This document shows positions 1 through 12,839 of a stretch of 64,000 nt of DNA, in pieces. Numbering within the stretch: position 1 is the stretch's first letter; the number at the start of each line of letters is the position of its first letter. The notes below the pieces were generated by a model that was not told where the DNA came from, made no database searches, and saw only the letters and a program-made list of their open reading frames with translations. A program made the translations under genes and the position numbers. Location: contig JAJEKV010000085.1 of assembly GCA_021234155.1 (NCBI GenBank), forward strand, positions 2,740,706-2,804,705. The letters are read 5' to 3'. Origin of the DNA: Isoetes taiwanensis. Lineage: Eukaryota > Streptophyta > Lycopodiopsida > Isoetales > Isoetaceae.

Positions 1-891
1 CGAGGGGAGGCGGAACAATGGCGACCTTCCCACGGGGAGATTACGATGCGGAAAAGTTATCGTGGTGGCAGGTGGAACAGATTGGCTCGTACCACGGAGA
101 AGAGACAATCCGAACCGAGTGTATGTGGACATATTACGGCGGGGGCGTCGGCGGTTCATGGCGGCGGCGTCTTGACTCCCATCACGGTGGTGGAATATCG
201 TGGGGGAGTAAGAAGGGATTGAACATGGTATCAATCTGACTTTTAGGAAGTGAGCGAAGCAGCGGCGTTTGGGGGTCGGGCACAAAGGATACGCTGAGGG
301 GCCAGATCTCTGTGAGATCATTGAAAGTCCGGCGAGGGCAAATCACGAACACTCTTGTCACTTGCGGATTTTTGCTAGCGAGAGGAAAGAAACAAAAAAC
401 TTCGGATAAAGCGGCAATTGCAATACACAATGAAACACACACAAGACACTTGTGGAGAACCGCGGCAATCCATTGATCAAAACAAGTGTACAATGAAGGC
501 TCAAAAAAGACACTGTGACGACCCGGCATATACGCTCTGTAGTGACACAAAGAACACTATGAACCCTTTTTTTTGGGAGCAAAAATGCTACAATATATAG
601 GAACCGCGGGTGGCCTACGGGCACGAATCGATCCTCATCATGACAGCAGCGTGCTCCACTGCCAGGCACTCGAGAGCAGAATCTGGCTGTCACATGACCC
701 GTGCCTAACGGAACCAAGTGGTAGCCGCCGTGGAGTCCTGCAACACAGATGTACAGCTCTTTGGAGGAGCTTTGACCCATGCGGTAAGCGCCTTGTAGAT
801 CCCTCTTCTTGGACGCGTGGCGGTGGGCCTGCGCCCTCATCACCGACAAGTATAGACACAGTAGTATGCACGCGGGCCGCAGGCTGGCTGC
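1..891 (-). mobile_element. 5' end of a truncated minus-strand Ty3/gypsy element: leader (1-264) and LTR (about 265-891)
   Basis: Bases 265-891 match the two LTRs of the intact element at 30,087-30,713 and 40,468-41,068. Bases 1-264 match the leader inside that element (40,209-40,467). Read on the minus strand the LTR would begin near 891 and the coding part of the element lies to the left, outside the window. The right flank (TACTACTC...) equals the flank of the intact element, so this is the same insertion event in a duplicated copy. The LTR is damaged at both ends compared with the intact copies. Open frames on either strand here have no recognisable product. Confidence 0.85.
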
Positions 892-3525
892 GTACTACTC
901 TTAGTGCGGGCGATGCATGCATGCAGCTCACATGTTTTATGACGCCCATTTGCTCAACAAGCGTCACCAACCTCAAAATTTGCTTTTCCAGAGAACAAAC
1001 CTCCATCAGACCTCCTCACCCAATCTCACAACATCTACTAGTACACGTCTATCCATCCCTTGTGGATGAAGAAACACCTCATGTTGATCTCTCAGGATGA
1101 TGGCGTAAGCGATACACTGCGACTCCATGTTAGAATTCACTCACGCTAGTGAAAACCTTAAGCGGACTTACACAAGAAAGCTTGTAAATCATAAAGAAAA
1201 AGGAACTAATGGATGAGGGTCGCGAGGCAATACATACAAAGCATTGTTGTCTTCAATGTTGTTTTGCTAAATATTGGACTAAAGGGAATTAAAGATGATT
1301 AAAACGATAACTTCTGATTCAATGACTTTGTTAGACCAAAGGGGCCACTTAGCCTTCAATATTAGGCCAGATTATAATGATAAGTTTACTTATACCGGCT
1401 TGTGTACACCATCGTCAAACAACCTTTAAAATGATTCATGCTTTAAGTGTGAAAGGCTTCCTTGCCTGAAGAAAAGGCTTGACAAGAATCCTGGTATTAC
1501 TGACTATTGCAATTAGGAAGTATCTCGAATTTATGCCCTTCAATGTGTTTCTGGATGGAAGGCTTCTTCAAAAGAGTCTTCTGGCTGCCTAACACAGCCC
1601 TATGTGTACCACTTGTGTGACAACTTCCGCGAAACATGAAGTCTACAATAATTATAAGGATTTGTGTATTTGAAGGCTGGTGAGCGTCATGTATCTTTAC
1701 TCTTATTTCATTGTGCTCTTGGAAAAAAATTTTTCTACGTGTGCCTATTCCTAAAGCTTGGGATGTTGTGCTACATGCTCACGGTTAAAAGCTTAGAGAC
1801 ATAATCACAAGGACACTTCATAGTAAAAGTAAGCTTCCTGGCGTACTCTTGCCTAATTCTACTCAATGGTAAGGTTTGCTTTTCTAAACATGTTTTTTCA
1901 TTTCGGATGCATGGAAGAATAAACCACGGAGAATGACAATATCTGAAAGGAGAAAATTGACAAAATCTGGGATGAAGGCACTAGAACAACCACTCAACTA
2001 CATATTGGTTGTTATTGATGGAATGGACGAGGAAGAGACCACTCTACCACACTTTGCCAATGTGCCTAAGGATGCTCTGAAGAAAATTTTATACACACGC
2101 ATATGTCATGCATTGCTATGATTTTTATGGAAAACTCTCTTGCCAGGCATTTTTTGAACTATCAAACATTCATGTTGATCCAAATCTCACTATTACAATA
2201 TTGAATAAGATTCTTTCGATCTGGAACATATATCCGATGCTAGACTTTCACTTAGACAACCACGCCGAGAGAGAATAAGAATCCCGGGCATTGTTTGCTT
2301 ATTGCCATGCTAGTTGAGAAACAAATCTTCAAGAAGGTGAAGATTGGTTTCTTGCTTGATTATCATACACCTGCGATCAAATTGATCCAGATGTTCAATA
2401 GATTTTTCTAAGCGTCTTGCTCGAGAAAAAGCTCTCACCTACCGGCAATGATTGGGGTTATCCAAGATTCCTATAATCCTAAGCCCATAAATCGAGATAT
2501 TGGAAGAAACTTACAATTTCAAGGAATGAATTTCTCGGAGAGATCACTTGAATCAACATTGCAATTGAGCCCTATATCATATTTCAGCATTAGATCAAAA
2601 TTTCACTTGCGGTTGGCAAGGCCACCCTATAAGGAAAAATATACCACATCCTTGCGGTTGCGACCCGGTTTGGTAGTATTCAATTCATTAACCATCCAAG
2701 AACTACTTCCATACTCTCTGCCGAGCAAATGCCTCCTAACGAGCTTGAAAGAAATCACAAAGAGTAAAAAGAGGGAAGAGCATTTGGTATGGTTGATCAT
2801 GCTCAACCACTTTGGGGAAGCCGGATGTTTATGGTGGCCTGGGTTTTTTCTCAACAGCGTGACATGTTACAAGCCATGTCACAAGGTAGAAGAACACATC
2901 AGGCGGCCATCTAGGCAAACTACGCCTATGCAAGTTGCGAATCAAAAAAGAACATGTACAGACTAATGCCTAGCTTAGATGAAGATGGCGAGTCATGTAT
3001 CTTTGGACCCCGGGCATACGGCACAACAAGTTACTTTCGGGTTTTACGGTTGGTCTCGGAGATTGAGAAAGGAATGCTTGTTGATGTCCCAAGCGATGAT
3101 GATGGCCCGGGAAGCCATTTTGGTGGCTGGAAGTATTGGAGGTAACAAGGGAGGATGAAATTCCTACTCAATTAAAAGTGCCTTTGGATGAGAACAAGTC
3201 ACCTTAAATGCTTTTAAGTAGGATTTATAGTTTGGAGATGGTAAAAGCGAAGTGTGAAGAAAGAGCAAAGTCTAAACAAAACAACGGTATCATAGATCTA
3301 GGCTGAAGTAAAAGTTCTTGCATGTGACTTTGTTACATTTTGCTGCTAATAAGTTCGTGTGGTGACTCAAACTTTAATAAAAGTGGTATGTGGATTAGAT
3401 AAAGAACCTAAAAAGGTTGCCAAAAAAGATGATGATGAAGACTCACTTGTAGGCGGTGTGAAAGAAGATCGTTCGAGTACATCCACTTTTGAAAGTGAGG
3501 GTGAGGATAATCTGAACACAAAATA
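892..3525 (+). pseudogene. DUF7869-like transposase gene, decayed copy 1
   Basis: This is the counterpart of 41,074-43,687 and keeps the same order: Ser/Pro-rich N-terminal part (about 900-1,180), central block (about 1,205-1,780), intron region (about 1,868-1,905), core domain (about 1,933-2,450), C-terminal SH3-like and acidic tail (about 2,960-3,525). It is broken by many short indels. The motif VVIDGMD survives near 2,010-2,030 and a trace of the LDN motif near 2,250. The VGHTHDQID motif of copy 2 is destroyed near 2,358 by several changes, so the product could not fold as the family does. The sense strand is set by the homologous copy. The breaks may be partly consensus errors at CAG/CTG sites. 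Confidence 0.75.
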
Positions 3526-4140
3526 ACTCAACAAAACGTCAATAGAAATCTCAAAGATCACTCCAATCTTTTGGGGTTAGCTTTCCACCCAACCGACTCG
3601 GGGTTTCCTAGCAAGAATTGGTTATCCATATCTCAACAACAAACAAGAAGCCATAACTAGGCAGTCAAGTTAAGTTTGGATCTGGTTGTAGGGAGACATA
3701 AGACTCCTTCAAAGGATTAAGTGGCGGATTTTTAAAAGCGAGACAGCAGTTGTATTTTTAGAATCAGCCCCCTTTTGGATTTTCCTTTTTTCATTAGTAA
3801 ATAGCTAATAGAAAGGTAGATAAGCATAAATAGCGTATCCGCCATAAATAGCGAGGATTGGCCTTTTTGCAGAGGCAGATCAACCCTTTTTCTGCTTGAT
3901 CCGGGAACTCGTTACTCACGTCTGATTTCTCCTTTGAATGGTTTAGCGACCCGTTATCGGCGACGGGCTTAATTTTAATTTAAACACACACGGTTCATAT
4001 ATAACTTAAAATAAACTACCCCTTGACACAAGGTTCATAAAATAAGCTACCACTTGATACAAGTTCCCCTTAAGCTATTTACTCAATTTTTAATATTATA
4101 ATGTTCCAAGTACAAAATTTGAAGGTCTTTAAACTTTGCT
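3526..4140. other. Non-coding spacer of the duplicated unit
   Basis: AT-rich sequence matching 43,690-44,345 with many short indels. It holds short direct repeats (CTACC...TTGACACAAGGTTCATAAAATAAGCTACCACTTGATACAAG) split by one another, but no gene, RNA or terminal repeat that I can support. Confidence 0.5.
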
Positions 4141-4149
4141 CAAATGCTA

Positions 4150-4621
4150 CCATGTAAGTCTTTTGGAATCTATGTTGATGTCATGAATACATTGATAAGT
4201 TTTGTTGGATGTGATTTGGGAACCTCGAGAAAAAATGGGCTCTGAGGAGGAATATCAATTTTTTAGATCACATTAGTATATTTTTAGAGGACCGAGCAAG
4301 CGTATTGGATCATGATATTTATCAATTCGAATGTTTGATGACTGCGATGAATATGATAGATGGTGGTAGTCGGGTAGGGGCGTATCAAGACCCCAAAGTG
4401 AAGGCTGGATCTACCTCGAGTCAAAGAGCTTGAAGTCTTGTCTTTGTGGTAATGTATGTAGCCGAGAGACCAAGCGGCAATGCCTACTCTAGATGATCTG
4501 AATCTATGCTTCATAAACACAAATCATCTCCAGCGGATATCGAAACTTTTCGGCACTTAAAAGCGAGAAGACATCGAAAAAAACTTTTACCCGGATCACG
4601 GAATGCTATGCTCGATGGTAA
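4150..4621 (+). pseudogene. Unrecognised coding block, copy 1 of 44,351-44,821
   Basis: The counterpart in copy 2 reads as one frame with a single internal TAG. Here the same TAG after the Asp-Arg-Trp-Trp codons is kept (near 4,366), but the frame is further broken by indels. No known family is recognised. It may be another exon of the upstream transposon gene or a separate gene of the same mobile unit. Confidence 0.4.
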
Positions 4622-5299
4622 CAATGTTTGAAATTAAGGTCGCCCAATTTATATAAACATCGATCGTGCATTTAACAAGTTTACTTCTTTTACGCATATT
4701 GGTTATATGGTGCTTCTTATCTAACACATTAATTTACTAGCCTTAGCTAACATATTTAGATCTATGATGGATGCAGCCATCATGTTTAACATATCTATCC
4801 CTAAGCGATGATTCTTTGAATTATTTAGAACAATTCTAAACTTCACAAGGTTTTATCATCATGACAATTCCTTTTTGTCTCAAAAGACTATATGATTAAT
4901 ATACTTCTTATTTTAGGTGTGCCTTTCATGTACTATTCAATTTTATATTCTAGACATTTGCCCTTTTCTTGAGTTATTTACTCTCTTGGAATATTCCTAT
5001 CAATTGAATTGATGTCATCATAACAAGTTGGCGGACTTGTTTAGATTACTTCTTTTCATCGGTTGGATTATTCCTTGGAGTACTAACTTTTATACATGTC
5101 AACAATTATCCTAGTAATGATTCCTTCTTGGCGGGTGATCAATCTCACCAAGTGGTTTCAATATGTTGGATGTCACATTGTATGTCGTGTATAATTTTAG
5201 TTACTCCTATGCATTTCCTTCCCTAATCGTTGGCTTAGCTCAACTTGGGGCAATCCTTTCACGAGAAAATGGAAATGCCTTCCAATCCCATTATGGATG

Positions 5300-6913
5300 T
5301 CATCATCCATAAGCCTATCATACTTTCGACTATATGATCGTAGCTCCTCAATCTTGCTAGCTCAGCTCATCCCGCTGCCTTCTTGAAGTATTGCGTTCTT
5401 TTCGAGTTACTTTCGAGATTCAGGGCTCCTCCCTCGATGTAGAGGTCAGCTTTCTTCCCTTTCTTCATAGGGAAACTTCCCATTGCTAATGGTTTTGGAT
5501 AATTAGCTGACCACTTGAAATCTTCTATGTAAGCTTCCCAAAAGCATGAAGGTGGTTCCATTGAAAATATCCTCCCACGTTGAATTCTTCATCTTGGCTA
5601 AAGGATGCCTCTGGATTCGATATTGTTGTGCCAACTCCATCCTTGAGTCACGTAACATGTTGTGAGACAAGTGTTGAGGATGTTGCTTTCAGCTTCCACG
5701 CCTTCCTATTGTCGGCATCTCTTTTCTTTGATCTGTTACTGTTGGCGAGGAAGGAATAACAAGGGAAATATGCATGTAGAGGCATATAGCTTACTATTAT
5801 GATTACAAATACTACCTAAAGCTACTAGGCCCCTTGGTGTGTCTCCCCTCGAGGTGCACCGTGCTCCATGACATTGTTGTCGATGTTCCTCCTAGATGTG
5901 TTTGGTGTTGAAGATCTATATCCTCTTATTTGTCGCACGTCATTTCGTGCTGGATTGGTAGACTCTTTTGATATGTTTAGGCTCTCCAATGTCTGTGGTT
6001 ATGATACCACATGCTTTTGCTTCACATGCTAACTAAGGATGTGGCGGTCATTGATGTTGACATTCGGTCTACTTCTTAATCTTGTTCTTGGAGGCAATAA
6101 TTGTTTCCCTTAACAGTGTGAAGATCTTTGGGCGCCTCTTGAAGTTGTGCGCAATTCCTTTGGCTAGACTACTAAGTAAAAAGTTGTTCTCTTCATTAGT
6201 TGCCTTCGAATCATCCATCCTTGGGTTCATGAAGTTGCATGCAAGTTGTAAGTAGCTTGGTGGGGTTTCTAGCTGATGTCGATTATTTGGCTCGATTCTC
6301 TAGTCGGCTTCTCCGCCGAGCTTCTCATCTTACACCATTTGATCTTCTCAATTTGATGAAACGGCAAGCGTTGTCGCGTTCTCTTGGTGTTATGTTGCCT
6401 TCTAGTCTTGTGGTACCTTCTGAGTTGCACTTGATCCGCTCCACCCGTTTTGAACGCATGTTGATTTGCTTCGCGCTTCTCGACCTCCGGTTTGTGGCCT
6501 TTATCCCTCAATACATGTGCATCTTCTGGCGAGTAAAGCCTCATGAGATAGGTTTCTTTGGGGGGATGATGTACCCTTATATCTGCGTGGGTTGACCCTT
6601 GAGTTGAAGAACTTTCGCCCTAGATCTACTCGGCTGTGTCTTGAACTCTCTTTTTGCGAAGGTCGCGTTGGTTACTATCCTTGTCATTAATGTTAGTCGA
6701 GATGCTTCTATCTTGGGCGTTGAAGTCCCTAATTAGCCGAAGATAAGTTAGACTTCCTATAACCTCTAATTGTTGGGTAGGACTTTGAGCCTTCAGCGTC
6801 ACATTTAACATCTTAGTTAACCTTAGAATCAAGGCCTTGATTACTTGCAACTTTGCTTGCAGCGGACTCACATTCGAGGGATACAATTTACTTTTGCTAT
6901 AATACAAAGACAA
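5300..6913 (-). pseudogene. Unrecognised minus-strand coding remnants, copy 1 of 45,600-47,100
   Basis: Several minus-strand open stretches (about 6,626-6,913, 6,269-6,544 and 5,367-5,561) line up with matching stretches in copy 2. Their shared words (for example a segment rich in Asp/Arg/Asn, and MRLYSP) suggest one broken protein read from 6,913 to 5,367. I do not recognise the family. Composition is hydrophilic and there is no signal peptide or membrane segment. The match between two copies shows homology of the DNA, not selection on a protein. Confidence 0.3.
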
Positions 6914-9900
6914 AAGGCACTTGGCCCATTGAAAAAGAGAACTAGGGATATTATCACTATGATTTAAAATATAATTACATTTTGTTTTAAGTTGTGCATT
7001 ACTCCAAGAAAAGAAACTAAAATCAAAGGCTCTAGAGTCTCAAGTCATCGATCAAAAGGATGTCGCGCTCTTGCCAAAAAGAAGCACCAAGTTTTGAGGC
7101 CAGATTCATTTCCAACTCATAGATTCTTTGGTTATTCTTGCTATGGAGGGTTGTTTATGCCAACTCAAATCGAATTAAACACAAAAAATTGGAGGAAATG
7201 GGTTGTAAGGCACCAAACCCTCCTGGATCAAAAAGAAACCAATGGTTGAAACCTCTGAAGAAACAATGGAACGCATCAAAAATCCATGTAAAAAAACAAT
7301 AAAATCCCGCGGCGTAGGAAGCAATCAGAAAATTAAGTAGCACCACCACGGTGTGCCGTTATAATAAAAAGCGGTTGCAAATAAAGTGTTTTGCTAATTT
7401 GGCAATATAACAACCTCGGTTGGTTTTAACTAACTCAACCCGCGGTTGGAAAAGATTCTTGGCGAGAAGGAAGATATGACATTGAGCAAACTCTATAAAC
7501 AAATCAGAATCTTTGTTGAGGAAATGAGCAACGAATACCAAGGAAAACAAAACCGATGGTCATAATCACATAAAATCTAAAATTTTGATTCGAGAGTTTT
7601 ACTTCTCGGAAGCGATATATACATTTACCTAGCAACAACAATCCGCCAAAACAAAGGGAGCAGTGCAGAAGTCTGATGATAGAATATTTCACTTGAAATA
7701 CATCCTTCTACAACATAAAAGACTAAAGCAATTATGTTTTATTTACCTCTATCAAGCAAGGTTGAGGCTGATGTTGGAGATTCACGGTTTGTTCGGCGAA
7801 TCGACAAACCACGGTGGCTTTGCGGATTATAGGCATTAATTCGAGTTTGGAGGCGGTTTCTAGCATATTCTAGGAATATTCCAGCATATACTTAGAATAT
7901 GCTGAAAACCCACATATTGAGTTTGCCCGAGAAATAGCTCTAATAAAAAACAAAGCTTCTCAAGAGTGCGAGGATTTCTTTCTCTGACTTTGTCCGAAAC
8001 ATGGCGAAACTTCCCTTGCAAGCAAGCTCTAATAAAAAATAGGCTTTCAAACAAAGCTCAAGGAGGCTGTAACTTGATGATCCAACTGGAGAGTCTCCCA
8101 TGCGGATTAATTAATGAAAACCCTCCGGACCAAGCCATCTTGGCCATGCCAAAAAAATTTTTGAAGGTGAGCGTCCAGGGGCGAGGCGTTCTTCATTTTT
8201 ATGCTCCTAGCGAGAAAAAAAGACTATAAAATTGGCATTTGTGAAAGATTCATTTGAGCTTATTTTGCTTTAAAGCCCTACTTATTTTTACCTTTACCTA
8301 GCATGGATCAAATTGAAGGCCACCAATTCAATTTTCCCTTTATTTTATGCAACCTTGATTTACCCAAAGTAAATTGGTAGATTCTTTATAAATGAGTTTC
8401 ACACTATTTTTGTACAGCGAGCATCTTCAAGCGTTGAATCTAGAATATACACAAGATATCCACATGATATCCACTTTGTAGCTCAAGCCCTTGTTAGGTA
8501 ATATGACATGGGCGATTATGTCTCAAAGCATAAGATGGGATATGAAGCCCATATATCTACAGCGGGATATGGTTTTATCGAACGAGAGTCGATAGTTTTT
8601 CAGACAAGCCATGAACCCCATCCATAGCCATCACTTGGCCATCCGGCCATCCATGCGCTCCAGATGCCCATCCGGGGGCATGCATGCAAAAATTATCATT
8701 GGCATTCAAAGCGTAAGATAGATTCCAGTAGTAGTTGCTGTAAGCCAACTTGAAATTAGTAAGCCCAAAATCCTATTTGATTCTTGCTATTGAGATCGAG
8801 AGTTTCGGTTGGACAACGATTCTCATGATTTGGAAGAACTAGATCCTTTTGCGGTGTTCTGGTGGCGAACCCGGTTGGTGGTGAATTTGTGCGAGAGTTT
8901 TCTGTCCTAGAGATTTTAAGTTGATTTTGATTAACTAACTTTTGCTAGTTTTTACGGTCATTTGAGGTCAAACAATACCTATAAGATAAAAGGTTATATT
9001 AAAACTACTATCTATCTATTAGTTCAAGATATGACTAGAAGTGGTCATTGAGAATACTAATTACCCATAATACATGGCATTTTAAGGCACGGGTTAATTA
9101 GTTTGTTCATGCAATAAGGTCAAATTAGGTAGTGTTCAATTTCATAAAAGGAAAAGGGAAACATTAAAAGTAAAATCACAGTCATTGTGGAAAGGATGTG
9201 GAAGGGATGTGTTAGGAGCTGCTTGAAGGTCATAGCGGCAATGCATGGTTGAATCCACAGGCTGCATGTTTAGGAGGCTCAAAGCTCTGGGCGTACAACA
9301 TCCTCTGCTGGTCCCTTCTCCAAGGCGTCTGAATTGGAAAATTGAGAAGGCGGTTGAAGCCTATCCCAAATGTGGCTCGATCCGATGATGGGAAATGGTC
9401 GATGGCGTTAGGCGAAGAAGACCCAATCGTCCACATTTGCTACATTCAAAACAGCAGGGGCCCAGCGATTTGGGCTGTGATGGCACAAACACCAACTTCT
9501 ACAAAGTCTTCAAACTGTGAAAGCGGGGGATCACAGAAGAGGAAGGTGTAGAAAATGCTCATCTTACCCGACTATGTGAGTGTTATCGGTTGTATTTACT
9601 TATTTTTAATGCATATATTTGTTACGTTTCTGCTTTGCATTTGAGATTGAAAGCGTGGATGGAATTGAGGGTATGATTTCGCGACTCTTGGTGTGCTTAT
9701 TGTCAAAGAACATGCTCTCAAAGCGAGCTCAAAGAGGCTGGTAACTTGCGATCAGGAGAAATTAATAGTAGAAACCCTCAGGATTGAGCCATCTTAGCCC
9801 ATGCCAAAATTGTTTTTTGAAGGTGAGCGTCCGAGGGGTGTTCTTCATTTATGCTCTAATAAGAAAAAGAACTATAAAATTGGCATTTGTGGAAATTCAT

Positions 9901-9950
9901 TTAGCGAGCTTGTTTGCCTCCCAAAATAAACAAAGATGTTGAAGGCGGAT
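6914..9950. other. Non-coding part of duplicated unit, with internal repeat
   Basis: Matches 47,100-50,150. Short open frames on both strands are not conserved between the copies. It contains a first instance (about 8,040-8,540) of an internal repeat whose second instance is split over about 9,726-9,925 and 10,335-10,456. The repeat has recognisable words such as CCATCTTGGCCATGCCAAAA and ACCTTTACCTAGCAT. Confidence 0.5.
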
Positions 9951-9952
9951 AT

Positions 9953-10069
<117 letters not shown>

Positions 10070-10482
10070 CTTAGATTCAACGTTTTATAAGAAAGAGAGT
10101 GGCCAAAAAGGATGCGATATGTGTAAGGCCTCAAGGTTTTGCAGATGTCAAGACTTAACACATCTAGCAATTAATGCTCTTATATATGGCTTCTTATGAT
10201 TCTTAAAGGTGTCATATCTAGGTCTAAGACTGTTGTTGTTGTTTTTAAGAAGAAAAAAAACAACAAAATAAAAAACAAGCAAACACACCTTAGAGGCCAT
10301 GGAGGGCAACCCTCCAGGTGCCACGACACCTTGTTACCTTTACCTAGCATAGATCAAATTGAAGGCTACCAATTCAATTCTCTCTTTATTTTATTATAAC
10401 CAGTTACCCAGTGGTAAATTGGTAGATTCTTTATAAGCGCCTTTCACACTATTTGTATCCACTCACGAGCGTAACACAATGA

Positions 10483-10525
10483 AATCTACCAAGCAAATGG
10501 CGATGCGCCATTTGGTTGGTAGATT
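10483..10525. repeat. Hairpin 1: 20-bp inverted repeat around CGATGCG
   Basis: Arms AATCTACCAAGCAAATGGCG (10,483-10,502) and CGCCATTTGGTTGGTAGATT (10,506-10,525) pair at 19 of 20 positions around a 3-base loop. It is the first of three related hairpins in this region. Confidence 0.9.
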
Positions 10526-10792
10526 GGATGTATGCTAATACATATGTGTTATACGTGTTTATGCACGGGACTCATGAAATGGCGCCATAGAAGCCATTTA
10601 CATCGGTCCGATTACGCCATATAAACCGGTCGATTACATTTCCCACTGCGTTTATTAGCGAGAGGCCTCCACCGATGAGAGCCTCCCCTTCGCCAATATT
10701 AGAGGAAGATGGTTCGAAGGAGAGTAGCTCTACGGCTGGGCAAGCTGCTCTGGCATTCGTGAAGTGCACTGAAACGCAACACAATGAGAAGC

Positions 10793-10832
10793 AATCTACC
10801 AAGCAAATGGCGCGATGGCGCCATTTTTTGGA
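10793..10832. repeat. Hairpin 2 of the CTACCAAGCAAATGGCG family
   Basis: CAATCTACCAAGCAAATGGC is followed after GCGAT by GGCGCCATTTTTTGG. Only the inner part of the stem pairs well (AAATGGCGC with GGCGCCATTT). Confidence 0.6.
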
Positions 10833-11144
10833 ATAATTTAACTCTATATATCGTGTTTTCTCGTGAAATTGCTTCCATGTGAATTGTTTATGCACGATTT
10901 TCGAGAATAAACCGTGCCATTTTGCTCATCTAACACAATCCGGTGCATAAACACATGGCGCCATTTTTCGATTAGGTATCTATATGTGAATCGTTTGTTG
11001 AGATGCAATGGGCGCCCTCTCATCCGGTGCAGAGCCCCTCCCCGTTTTTGCGGGTGCCTCCATATTCGAGGAAGATGGTTTGAAGAAAGTAGCTTTTGGG
11101 TGGAGGTGCGACGTGATAGGAGAATGCACTTCTGAGAATGCAAC

Positions 11145-11195
11145 ACAAGCAATCTACCAAGCAAATGGCGGCGGCTGGCGCTATTTGCTTGGTGG
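11145..11195. repeat. Hairpin 3 of the CTACCAAGCAAATGGCG family
   Basis: The arms CTACCAAGCAAATGGCG and CGCTATTTGCTTGGTGG flank GCGGCTGG. The stem pairs with two or three mismatches. Confidence 0.65.
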
Positions 11196-11324
11196 CCCTC
11201 TAACCACATATCTTGAATCGTCCATTGTATTTATGGGCGACTGCGATACAAAAGCCATGAAGCCATTTTATAACTGTAAGACTCTAAAGTAAGCTAACGG
11301 GCATCAATGAAGCCATAAGCATTT

Positions 11325-11496
11325 ACGAAAACAAGACCTAAAAGTAGACTAAGACGTATCAAATGGCGGTGAAAACCATTTCACAGAAAACAAGATCACA
11401 AAAGTAGACTAAGACATCCAAATGGCGGTGCCAAACCATTTCACGAAAAAACAAGATCCTAAAGTAGACTAAGACATCAAATGGCGGTGGCCATTT
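11325..11496. repeat. Tandem repeat, 60-bp unit, about 2.8 copies
   Basis: Units start AAAGTAGACTAAGAC at 11,341, 11,401 and 11,461, exactly 60 bp apart, and each holds an AAATGGCGGTG...CCATTT inverted pair. Copies differ by a few bases. Confidence 0.92.
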
Positions 11497-12839
11497 AAAT
11501 TTAAACAAAGTCAATGCAAGTGATTACATACACGCTGGCGAGGTGCTAGCATTGTCTCCACGGCTGGAGGCCTCAGGCGTCGACTTCCATTTGGCGCTTG
11601 ATTTTTGCGGAAAACTGGTGTCACGCACGAAGAGGGTGACGCTGAAATAGGCATACAAAACACACTAAAACCGGAGGCGAAAAAGAGTTGCTTTCCGGTA
11701 GGCGGCTAAGATCGAAACGAAAGAACAAATGAGGTCCTCGGGAAAAAACATTGAGGCATAACTAACTTTGGCGGCCCGGAAATACTGGCGTACCCGCGAG
11801 AGGAAGCGGGGACTTTCGTGCGATCGGCCCATGCGATCCGGCCGCCCATGCGTGGCGATCTAAGCCAATGCCACGCCCATGCCGTGGCGGTTCGGTATAC
11901 CGCCAAAATTTAGACTTTCAAATTCGAATATTTCCTGCCTTCGCCCTCTGCCCAAATTTGAACATAAAATTCAAAAATCCGCCCGTAATTTGAAAACTTG
12001 CCACTGTGCAAGTGACATAAAAATTCAAAATTCCCGCTTGGTAAAGTGAAATTTGTTGCCACCTGTCCAAATTTGAATAAATTAAAACTTTTAAAATTTG
12101 TACTTTGCATTTAAAGCTCCCCTCTTTGTAAGCGTGCTCCCCTTGGAAGACCATGCCAGCCTTGACGAGGCGTTTTTTGGTGCGATTGAAGCTTTTCGAA
12201 TCCGCTGCTTCGTCTCATTTGCTTCGCATAAAGGCGGCGCTTCTTTTTCTCGGGCCCTAGGCGAGGAAACTTTGCAAAGCATACATCTTTGTCGGCGCTT
12301 TCTTCTTAAGCTCCGCAATCCCAGGTGATTGGGCTCACATGTTATGCATGCCTACTCTTATTGACACATATCTGACAATGGGAGCAGAATGCGGAACATA
12401 GGCACCTCATGCAGATTTTTGTGATGGAGCTAAGCCAAATGCGCCCATAGCGCCGCTTGGATCAAATGGCCCGAGGCGTCATTCAGTCCAAATACAATAA
12501 AATGGGGTTTTGGTGAATGGCCATAGCGCCATTCGGTTGAAATGGTGTGCGATGAAATGTAAATTTGGAGCTAAATAAGCCATGGCCATTTGGTAGAAAT
12601 GGTGCACTTGGATCAAATGGCCATGGATCAAATCGGGCCATGAAGCCCAAGTGTTCTACCAAATAAGCCATTGGCTCCAAATCAAGTGTTCACCATTTCT
12701 ACCAAATGTATTTAATCAAATTTAAACCAAAATTTATTCTTTTTTGTACTAAATGAAGCCATTTTTGCTTGTTTTAGTGCTTATTTTAGATCTAATTCAT
12801 ATGTTCTAAAAGTGTAGCCTTGCTTGATTGAAGCGGTTC

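Larger units (their letters stand above)
10457..12760. repeat. Hairpin-rich region built on AAATGGC...GCCATTT words
   Basis: No gene is supported here. The words AAATGGC, GCCATTT and GGCGCCATTT recur dozens of times, many of them as inverted pairs. Hairpins with the same stem (CTACCAAGCAAATGGCG) occur at 10,483-10,525, 10,793-10,832 and 11,145-11,195. A 60-bp tandem repeat lies at 11,325-11,496, and 12,420-12,720 is dense in TCAAATGGCC and CCATTTGGTAGAAATGG words. Open frames on either strand simply follow the repeats. It could be a foldback-type non-autonomous element or a decayed satellite. Confidence 0.6.

Noticed and set aside
573-1100. 175-codon plus-strand frame
   Set aside because: It runs through the LTR and its flank and is not kept in the two other LTR copies.
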